This document shows positions 7,872 to 14,168 of a stretch of 64,000 nt of DNA, in pieces; within the stretch, counting starts at the first letter, position 1, and the number at the start of each line of letters is the position of its first letter. Below the pieces are notes generated by a model. It had not been told where the DNA came from, searched no databases, and worked only from the letters and a program-made list of their open reading frames with translations. A program made the position numbers and the translations under genes. Source of the stretch: Altererythrobacter sp. Root672 (GTDB lineage: Bacteria; Pseudomonadota; Alphaproteobacteria; Sphingomonadales; Sphingomonadaceae). The stretch lies in contig NZ_LMHH01000003.1 of NCBI RefSeq assembly GCF_001427865.1, positions 416,359-480,358 on the forward strand, written 5' to 3'.

Positions 7872-9299
7872 TTATCCTTCGTGCACGGCCTTCAGCACCA
7901 TGCAGGCGAGCACGCCCTCGGGGCCATCCTCGCTGCCGTGGCCCGACCACTTGACCCCGCCGAACGGCGCGTCCGCGCCGCCGATCATGTGGCTGTTGAT
8001 GCCGATCATGCCGGATTCGATCTCAGCCGCGAGGCGGCGCTGGCGGCGGTAGTCGCCGGTCCAGGTATAAGCGGCGAGGCCGTAGGGCAGGCGATTGGCC
8101 TCGGCGATCATCTCTTCCTCGCCCTTGAACGGGTTGATCAGAGCGACCGGGCCGAACGGCTCTTCGTTCATGATGTCGGCGTCGAGCGGGATCTCCGACA
8201 GCACGCTGGGCGCGTAGAAGAAGCCCTGGTTGCCGAGGCGCTCGCCGCCGATGTGCAGCGTCGCGCCCTTGTCCTTGGCGTTGCCGATCAGGCGGTCCAT
8301 CGCCTCGGGCCGGCGGGGGTTGGCCATCGGGCCCATCTGCGTGCCTTCGACCAGGCCGTCACCGACCTTCACCTTCTTCGCACGCTCGACAAAGCCGTCG
8401 CGGAACTTCTCGAACACGTTTTCTTCGACGATGAAGCGGGTCGGCGAAACGCAGACCTGGCCAGCGTTGCGGTACTTGCCGCCGACTGCGGTATCGAGCG
8501 CCTTGTCGATGTCGGCATCGCCGAACACCAGCACCGGGCCGTGCCCGCCGAGCTCCATCGTGGTGCGCTTCATGTCGTCCGCCGCCAGCTTGGCGAGCTG
8601 CTTACCCACCACCGTCGAGCCGGTGAAGCTGAGCTTGCGGATCACCGGGCTGCCGAGCAGGTGGCGGCTGACCTCGTCAGGAATGCCGAACACCGCTTGC
8701 GCCACTTCCTTGGGCAGGCCGGCGTCGAGCAGGCACTGCAACACGCCAAGCGCCGAGGCTGGAGTCTCTTCCGCCGCCTTCATGATCACCGAACAGCCCG
8801 CCGCGATCGGCGCGCCGAGCTTGCGGCCGGGATTGCCGAGCGGGAAGTTCCACGGCGCGAAGGCCGCGACCGGGCCGACCGGCTCATGGCGCACGGTCGA
8901 GCGGGTGCCCTCAGGGCGGACCAGCTCGCGGCCGTAGATGCGGAAGCACTCGCCGGCGTAGAAGTTGAACAGGCCGACGTTCATCATCACTTCGATGCGG
9001 CTTTCGGCGAGCGGCTTGCCTTGCTCGAGCGTCGCCACGCGAGCGAGCTGCTCCTGGCGTTCGGCCATCAGGCGGGCGGCGCCGGTGAGGACGGCGGCGC
9101 GTTCCTGCGGGCTCGACTTCCGCCAGATCTTGAAGCCCTTCGCCGCGACTTCGAGCGCGCGGTCGAGATCGCCGGCTTCGGCCAGCGGCAGCGCGCCGAT
9201 CGCTTCGCCGGTCACGGGGTTGACCACCTCGAACGTGCGCCGGCCGCCGCCGGACACTTTCTCGCCATCGATGATCATGTGGAGGGCGGGATAGTCGGC
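7872..9299 (-). CDS. NAD(P)-dependent aldehyde dehydrogenase
   Basis: About 475 residues of the ALDH superfamily, succinate-semialdehyde/benzaldehyde type. Visible motifs are FAPWNFPLGNPGRKLGAPIAAG (substrate-side Asn loop), FTGSTVVGKQL (NAD binding), MELGGHGP (general-base Glu), GQVCVSPTRF (catalytic Cys) and EEPFGPV. The chosen TTG at 9299 gives LADYPALHMIIDGEKV and has AAGGAG 8 nt upstream; an ATG at 9278 is the alternative. It probably oxidises the aromatic aldehyde made by the neighbouring oxidase or ThDP decarboxylase to the acid. The substrate assignment is inference from neighbours. Confidence 0.82.
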   Translation of the reverse strand, partial: ADYPALHMIIDGEKVSGGGRRTFEVVNPVTGEAIGALPLAEAGDLDRALEVAAKGFKIWRKSSPQERAAVLTGAARLMAERQEQLARVATLEQGKPLAESRIEVMMNVGLFNFYAGECFRIYGRELVRPEGTRSTVRHEPVGPVAAFAPWNFPLGNPGRKLGAPIAAGCSVIMKAAEETPASALGVLQCLLDAGLPKEVAQAVFGIPDEVSRHLLGSPVIRKLSFTGSTVVGKQLAKLAADDMKRTTMELGGHGPVLVFGDADIDKALDTAVGGKYRNAGQVCVSPTRFIVEENVFEKFRDGFVERAKKVKVGDGLVEGTQMGPMANPRRPEAMDRLIGNAKDKGATLHIGGERLGNQGFFYAPSVLSEIPLDADIMNEEPFGPVALINPFKGEEEMIAEANRLPYGLAAYTWTGDYRRQRRLAAEIESGMIGINSHMIGGADAPFGGVKWSGHGSEDGPEGVLACMVLKAVHEG

Positions 9300-9447
9300 C
9301 AAGGCGGGGGCTCCTTCATGGAATAGAGAGCCGCACCGGTAAGGTTCCGCGCGAGGGCGGGACCCTTTCGGCAAGACAGACGACTCTCCCGGTTCGTATG
9401 TGTTGCTTACGATTGCGGCGACCGCCGCGCCAAGTCAACGGGTACCG

Positions 9448-10857
9448 TTAGAGACCCAGCGCTTCGAGCCGCTCCACTTCCTCGCGATAGGGCTTGATGC
9501 CACGCCACATGAAGAACGTGGCGGTCGGCAGGAAGATAATCGCGGTGATTAGGATCGCCTTCCAGATCTGCTGCTCGTCCCCGACCACGAAAGTGCTGAC
9601 GAAGCCGATCACCGCCGGGCCCATGGCGCCGAAGAAGGTGAACATGAACAGGTAGAGCGCGGTGACCTGCCCGCGCATTTCGTTGGGGGCGATGCGCTGG
9701 ACGGCCGCGTTCTGCGCCGGAGCTCCGGCGAGGCCGAAGAACACCGACAGCGCCATGCAGATGATCGCCAGCTCGCCCGTTGGCATCAGCGGCATGGCGA
9801 TGGTGACCACGGTGGTGCAGGTGAAGATGATCGCCGTCGCGCGAATATTGGCGTCCTTGTAGCGCTTGCCCAGCCAGGTCACGAAGGCGCCACCGGCGGT
9901 GATCCCCAGCAGCATCGACACAAGCAGCAGGCTGCCGAGCAGGTCGCCGAGCCGGGCTTCGTCCCAGCCTTCGTAAGTGCGCAGGATGAACGGCGCGCGG
10001 AATTGCGGCAGGCCCTGGCTCTCGGTCGCCGACATAGCCAGCGCCACGAACAGCGGCAGGAACACGTACTTGCGTTTCCAAATCGCCACCGCCGCGTCGA
10101 AACCCATGAAGGCCGCGATCTTGCGTCCGAAAGGCGCCGACGGTGGGACAAGCAGCCTCGCTTCGGGCGGGCTGCGGCGCGGCGGTTCCTTGACCGTCAG
10201 CCAGATCAGCGCGGCGAGCAGCCCGGGTGCGCCGACCATGATCAGCACCAGCTGCCAGCTAAAGATTTCGATCCCGAGGAAGCCGATCGTCTCGCCCAGC
10301 GTGTCGGTCCAGCGGATCAAGCGTCCGCCCACGATGTTCCCAACCGAACTGCCGAGAATGTAGCCGAGCTGCAGCAGCGCGAAGACCAGCGGAATGCGCA
10401 GTGGTTTGAAGTAGTCGACCAGGATCGAGTACGAACCGGGCCCGTTGGCGGAGGAGCTCGCACCAACGAAAAGCCGGGTCGAGACGAGCTGCCAGAGGTT
10501 CTGCGCCAGGCCGCCCAGAGCCATGATCGTGCCGAGCGCGGCGATCCCGGCCGAGAGCACGAACTTGCGCGGGAAGATGTCGACCAGACGGGCAAGCGGG
10601 ATGCCGACGACCACATAGGCTACGACCGTCACCGGCCCGAGCAGCAAGCCGAGCGTGAAGTCGGAAATGCCGAAGCTGATCTTCATCTTCTCTGCGAGCA
10701 GGCCGAACGCGGTCTGGTCGAGGAAGGTGACAAAAGTCGCGAACACGACGGCGAACAGCGCGTAGAAACCGGCCTTCTCGCTCGGCCACGGTTGCGTGGC
10801 TGCGGATGGGGCCGTTTCGACGCTGACAGTGCCGGGCCCGGTTGGCGCGATTGCCAT
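9448..10857 (-). CDS. MFS transporter
   Basis: A 469-residue major facilitator, first gene of the minus-strand catabolic run. It starts at 10857 (MAIAPTGPG) behind GGGGAGAG. Around twelve hydrophobic segments are visible. The 2-3 loop motif is GIPLARLVDIFPRKF and the first segment has TFLDQTAFGLLAEKMK. It is of the same broad anion/aromatic group as the other MFS gene of the cluster but clearly a separate protein. Two MFS genes in one cluster suggest different substrates or an import/export pair. The upstream 150 nt hold the divergent promoter region shared with the SnoaL-like gene. Confidence 0.82.
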   Translation of the reverse strand: MAIAPTGPGTVSVETAPSAATQPWPSEKAGFYALFAVVFATFVTFLDQTAFGLLAEKMKISFGISDFTLGLLLGPVTVVAYVVVGIPLARLVDIFPRKFVLSAGIAALGTIMALGGLAQNLWQLVSTRLFVGASSSANGPGSYSILVDYFKPLRIPLVFALLQLGYILGSSVGNIVGGRLIRWTDTLGETIGFLGIEIFSWQLVLIMVGAPGLLAALIWLTVKEPPRRSPPEARLLVPPSAPFGRKIAAFMGFDAAVAIWKRKYVFLPLFVALAMSATESQGLPQFRAPFILRTYEGWDEARLGDLLGSLLLVSMLLGITAGGAFVTWLGKRYKDANIRATAIIFTCTTVVTIAMPLMPTGELAIICMALSVFFGLAGAPAQNAAVQRIAPNEMRGQVTALYLFMFTFFGAMGPAVIGFVSTFVVGDEQQIWKAILITAIIFLPTATFFMWRGIKPYREEVERLEALGL

Positions 10858-10895
10858 GGTGCTCTCCCCGCGCGGCCCCGGTCGGCCGGGGTCTT

Positions 10896-10983
10896 GTCGC
10901 AATTTTCCTTGCCCCGATTTCTAGGTGGTGAATAGGAAAAGGCGAACGGAAATTTGTCGCATCGCGTCGCGCGTCGTCGCAAT
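10896..10983. promoter_or_regulatory. Divergent promoter region with three GTCGCA repeats
   Basis: The space between the divergent MFS (start 10857) and SnoaL-like (start 11008) genes contains GTCGCAAT at 10896, GTCGCAT at 10956 and GTCGCAAT at 10976, all in the same orientation. The spacings are 60 and 20 bp, near whole helical turns, which would suit operator half-sites. No regulator gene lies in the cluster. Functional assignment is speculative. Confidence 0.3.
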
Positions 10984-11007
10984 CCGTCGAGTGGAGAGGC
11001 TAATAGA

Positions 11008-11517
11008 ATGAGTTCACAGGATTATTCAGATACTTACGCACGCGATCGGGCCGAGATCGAGGACCTGATGGCGCGCTATCTCTTCGCGCTCGACTACAAC
11101 GATCTCGACAGCTTCATCGAGATGTTCACCGATGATGCGGAGTTCGAATTCGCCCGCGGCCGGGTGCAGGGCAAGGCCACGATCCTGGAAACCGTGAAAG
11201 GCTTCAAGAAGCGCATCGGCGAACACTACAAGGACGAAGACGGCAACCCCGCGGTCCTGCGCCACGTTCTCGCGCACACCGCGATCCGCGTCGATGGCGA
11301 CCGCGCCTGGACCCGCGCGCAGTGGTTCGAGATGGCCAATGACGGGCCGGGCAAGAGCCTCAAGATGGGCACCTTCGGGATCTACGAAGACAAGCTTTCC
11401 CGGATCGATGGCCGCTGGCTGTTCACTGAGCGGCGTATCCTCAACGAGTTCCTCCCCGGTCGCGAGAGCGGACCCGAGAACCCGATCCGCACGATGGACG
11501 CGGCGGCTGCGCTGTGA
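11008..11517 (+). CDS. SnoaL_4/NTF2-like protein, copy 1
   Basis: A 169-residue alpha+beta-barrel protein of the SnoaL-like/NTF2 superfamily. The N-terminal helix ARDRAEIEDLMARYLFALDY and the following FTDDAEFEF strand are the SnoaL_4 hallmark; Asp and His residues later (VLRHVLAHTAI, AQWFEMAND) could line the barrel pocket. The start at 11008 follows GTGGAGAGG. The family includes the bile acid dehydratase BaiE and lignin-dimer deformylating or decarboxylating enzymes of sphingomonads. As first gene divergent from the oxidase/decarboxylase run it probably acts on the same aromatic substrate. The reaction cannot be read from sequence. Confidence 0.78.
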   Translation: MSSQDYSDTYARDRAEIEDLMARYLFALDYNDLDSFIEMFTDDAEFEFARGRVQGKATILETVKGFKKRIGEHYKDEDGNPAVLRHVLAHTAIRVDGDRAWTRAQWFEMANDGPGKSLKMGTFGIYEDKLSRIDGRWLFTERRILNEFLPGRESGPENPIRTMDAAAAL

Positions 11518-11524
11518 CCAGTCC

Positions 11525-11604
11525 TTCGACAAGCTCAGGACGAACGGATGTGTCGTTGATCCATTCATTTTCAACCCAACTCCGTTCGTGGTGAGCTTGT
11601 CGAA
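11525..11604. repeat. REP-like inverted repeat (TTCGACAAGCTCAGG family)
   Basis: A 23-nt arm at 11525-11547 is the reverse complement of 11582-11604 except for two bases, with a 34-nt loop. This TTCGACAAGCTCAGGACGAA type palindrome is a common intergenic repeat in sphingomonads (my recollection). It sits between the two SnoaL-like genes, and its right arm contains the GTG codons that appear to start the second gene. Confidence 0.8.
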
Positions 11605-12079
11605 CCACACGCGGGATCGGGCTGAGATAGCGGACCTCATGGCCCGCTATCTCTTCGCCATGGATTACCATGACGCCGATGCTTACGCGGAGTGCTTCAC
11701 GGTCGATGGCGTGCTCGACTACGCGATGGGCACGCTCGAAGGCCGGGAGGCGATCCGGGCGGAGGCGATGGTGTTTCGCGACAAGATCGCCCAGGTGTTC
11801 AAGGACTGGCAGGGCAAGCCGGCCAAGTTGCGCCATCTCGTCCACCAGAAAGCGATCCGTATCGAGGGCGATCGGGCCTGGAATACCGGGCTGTGGTGGG
11901 AAATGACTAACGGCGGGCCTGAGGGCCGCCCGGCGACGCCCTCGTTCGGGACGTATGAGGATGAACTCCTCCGCGTTGACGGCCGCTGGCTGTTCAAGCG
12001 GCGCAAGATCTACAACGAGTTCCTGGCGGGCCGCGAGTCCGGAGCGGTTAATCCGGTGCTGGCGATGAACGCCGCCTAG
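11588..12079 (+). CDS. SnoaL_4/NTF2-like protein, copy 2
   Basis: About 163 residues, a clear paralogue of the upstream SnoaL-like protein: TRDRAEIADLMARYLFAMDYHD against ARDRAEIEDLMARYLFALDYND, and similar C-termini (RKIYNEFLAGRESGAVNPVLAMNA). The open frame reaches back into the upstream gene, but homology begins just after the repeat. The first usable starts are tandem GTGs at 11588 and 11591, inside the right arm of the repeat; an ATG at 11639 would delete most of helix 1. No clear ribosome binding site is present, so coupling to the upstream gene is possible. It probably forms a homo- or heteromer with copy 1, or acts on a related isomer; that is inference. Confidence 0.72.
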   Translation: MVSLSNHTRDRAEIADLMARYLFAMDYHDADAYAECFTVDGVLDYAMGTLEGREAIRAEAMVFRDKIAQVFKDWQGKPAKLRHLVHQKAIRIEGDRAWNTGLWWEMTNGGPEGRPATPSFGTYEDELLRVDGRWLFKRRKIYNEFLAGRESGAVNPVLAMNAA

Positions 12080-12099
12080 TTCTCCGAGGAGAGGAAAGC

Positions 12100-13017
12100 A
12101 TGATCGATTTCGCCGGCCGTACGGCCTTCGTTACCGGGGGCGCTAACGGCGTTGGCATCGGGATTGTTCGCAACCTCCTCAACGCGGGAGCCAAGGTAGC
12201 GATTGCCGACATCCGGCAGGACTCGATCGACGCGGCGCTGGCCACGCTCGACAACCGCGAAGTCATGGGCGTCCAGCTCAACGTGATGGACCGCGATGGG
12301 TTCAAGGCCGCGGCCGACAAGGTCGAGGCCGAGTTCGGCCCCGTCAGCCTGTTGTTCAACAACGCCGGGATCAATCTCTTCCAGACGATCGAGGATTCTT
12401 CGTTCGACGATTGGGACTGGGTGCTCGGCGTCAACCTTAACGGCGTCATCAACGGCGTCGGCACCTTCGCTCCGCGGATGAAGGCGCGTGCTCTCTCGGG
12501 TGAGGTCAAGGGCGGCCACATCACTAACACCGCCAGCATGGCGAGCTTCATCGCCGGCGGCGCGCCGGGCATCTACAACACTGCCAAGTTCGCGGTGCGG
12601 GGCCTGAGCTATTCGCTGCGCCATTCGATGTACCAGTACGGCGTCGGCGTGTCTGTCGTGCATCCGGGGCTGGTGAAGAGCTACATCTACGCCAGTGACG
12701 ACGTACGGCCCGACGGCCTCAAGGGCGCGATGAAGGCTGTAGATCAGGCGGCGGTCGAACGGCTCGCAGGTATCCACGAGTTCGGCATGGAGCCCGACGT
12801 GATCGGCGCGCGTATCCTCGACGGCGTGCAGGAGAACCGGGCGAACATCTTCACGCATCCCGACCACAAGGACGAGCTGCGCGAGCTATTCGACGAGATC
12901 CTGGAGGACTATCGCGACTATCCGCAGGACGCCGGGTTCGACCAGCGCGTCGGGTTCGAGAAGATCCGGCGGGATAGCTTTGCGGCGACGAGGCGGAAGG
13001 CGAACGAGGTCGGGTGA
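12100..13017 (+). CDS. Short-chain dehydrogenase/reductase
   Basis: A 305-residue classical SDR. TGGANGVGIG at residues 12-21 is the cofactor Gly motif, NNAG is at 87-90, and the catalytic triad is Ser146 (TASMAS), Tyr159 and Lys163 (YNTAK). ADIRQ at the end of beta 2 suggests NAD(H) preference. The chain is about 50 residues longer than the family core, with a C-terminal helical extension. The ribosome binding site GAGGAGAGG precedes ATG 12100, 20 nt after the SnoaL-like stop, so the three genes form an operon. A role oxidising or reducing an alcohol/ketone in the aromatic pathway is inferred from location. Confidence 0.85.
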   Translation: MIDFAGRTAFVTGGANGVGIGIVRNLLNAGAKVAIADIRQDSIDAALATLDNREVMGVQLNVMDRDGFKAAADKVEAEFGPVSLLFNNAGINLFQTIEDSSFDDWDWVLGVNLNGVINGVGTFAPRMKARALSGEVKGGHITNTASMASFIAGGAPGIYNTAKFAVRGLSYSLRHSMYQYGVGVSVVHPGLVKSYIYASDDVRPDGLKGAMKAVDQAAVERLAGIHEFGMEPDVIGARILDGVQENRANIFTHPDHKDELRELFDEILEDYRDYPQDAGFDQRVGFEKIRRDSFAATRRKANEVG

Positions 13018-13065
13018 TTTGCACCCATCGGCAACCGTTCAGGGAGCCGATGGTAAGGCGCACTC

Positions 13066-13452
13066 ATGAAAGCGTTCCTCCCCCTCCTCACCCTCGGCCT
13101 TCTCGCCGCTCCGGCCGCAGCGCAACAACCCCAGCGCCCCACCATGACGCTCGAACAGCAAATGATGGTCCGCTGCTCCGCGGTGTTCGCCGTCGTCGCC
13201 GGCGATCAGGCTCGTGGCGTGCCCTCAGCCCGCGCGTATCCGCCGATCGCCCAGCGCGGGAAGGAGTTCTTCGTCCGCTCGAACGCCCGCCTGATGGATG
13301 ATCTGAACCTCACTCGCGAACAAGTGCAGGACCTCATGAACACCGAGGCGAAGACTATCCAGACCCGCTCGAAGGAGGACCACGACCCCGCAGCCTATCT
13401 CGACGGCCTGATGAAACCCTGTCTTTCTGCGTTGGACGCATCCGGCCTGTAG
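13066..13452 (+). CDS. Small periplasmic protein of unknown function
   Basis: 128 residues beginning with a clear Sec signal peptide (MKAFLPLLTLGLLAAPAAAQQ). The mature part has two cysteines (VRCSAVFAVV and MKPCLSAL) that could form a disulfide, and a helical Leu/Gln-rich middle. I recognise no domain. It lies 48 nt after the SDR gene and before the GST gene on the same strand. Confidence 0.65.
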   Translation: MKAFLPLLTLGLLAAPAAAQQPQRPTMTLEQQMMVRCSAVFAVVAGDQARGVPSARAYPPIAQRGKEFFVRSNARLMDDLNLTREQVQDLMNTEAKTIQTRSKEDHDPAAYLDGLMKPCLSALDASGL

Positions 13453-13487
13453 ACGAAAACGGCCGCATGCGGCATGGCCTTAGGTCA

Positions 13488-14159
13488 ATGTGGCAGCTCT
13501 ACTATTTCCCCCTATGTCCGTTCAGTCGCAAGGTCCGGCTCGCGCTTAGCGAGAAGGGCGTCGGCTTTGACCTGCGGCGCGAGACGCCGTGGGACGCCAG
13601 CGATGCGTTCTATTCCTACAACCCCGCCGGCCGCACGCCGGTGATGCGGCTGGAGGAAAAGAACATCACGCTGATCGATAGCCAGGCGATCTGCGAATAT
13701 TTCGAAGAGACGATCGACAAGAGCCCGCTGATCCTCGGCACCGCGATCGGCCGGGCGGAGATACGCCGGCTGACTTCGCTGTTCGACGAGAGCTTCTTTG
13801 CCGACGTCACTCACCCGCTGCTGCACGAGAAGATGAAGAAGCGCATGGTCCTGCGCCAGCCGCCTGACTCGAAGGCGCTGCGCAGTGCGATGCGGCTGGC
13901 GCACGAACATCTCGACTACATCGACTGGCTGACCGACAACCGCCGCTGGCTCGCGGGTGCGCAGCTCAGCCTGGCCGACTTCGCCGCCGCGGCGCAAATT
14001 TCGGTGGCGGACTACCTCGGCGGGATCGACTGGACCGGACACGAGGGTGCCCATGGTTGGTACCGCGTGATGAAGAGCCGCCCGAGCTTCCGCCCGCTGC
14101 TGAGCGAGAAGATGGAAGGCATCCACCCGCCCAGCCAATATGCGGACGTCAACGCCTGA
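13488..14159 (+). CDS. Glutathione S-transferase family protein
   Basis: 223 residues. The N-terminal thioredoxin-like domain shows YYFPLCPFSRKVRLALSEKG, PAGRTPVMRL with the cis-Pro, and IDSQAICEYFEE, the Glu/Asp-Ser glutathione-binding motif. A helical C-terminal domain follows, with the capping-type motif WLAGAQLSLADFAAAAQIS. The start at 13488 (MWQLYYF) gives the usual N-terminus; the frame is open 7 codons further. CPFS could provide the catalytic Cys of beta/omega-like GSTs. GSTs take part in lignin-ether cleavage in sphingomonads, but this one is not recognisably LigE/F/G. Confidence 0.78.
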   Translation: MWQLYYFPLCPFSRKVRLALSEKGVGFDLRRETPWDASDAFYSYNPAGRTPVMRLEEKNITLIDSQAICEYFEETIDKSPLILGTAIGRAEIRRLTSLFDESFFADVTHPLLHEKMKKRMVLRQPPDSKALRSAMRLAHEHLDYIDWLTDNRRWLAGAQLSLADFAAAAQISVADYLGGIDWTGHEGAHGWYRVMKSRPSFRPLLSEKMEGIHPPSQYADVNA

Positions 14160-14168
14160 GCATCGGCG

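Noticed and set aside
7743-9326. 527-codon plus-strand frame opposite the aldehyde dehydrogenase
   Set aside because: No recognisable motif; explained as a codon-bias shadow of the ALDH gene.
11588-11638. Considered the second SnoaL-like gene to be a truncated pseudogene
   Set aside because: The frame is open over the whole domain and GTG starts keep helix 1; only the extreme N-terminus seems altered by the repeat.
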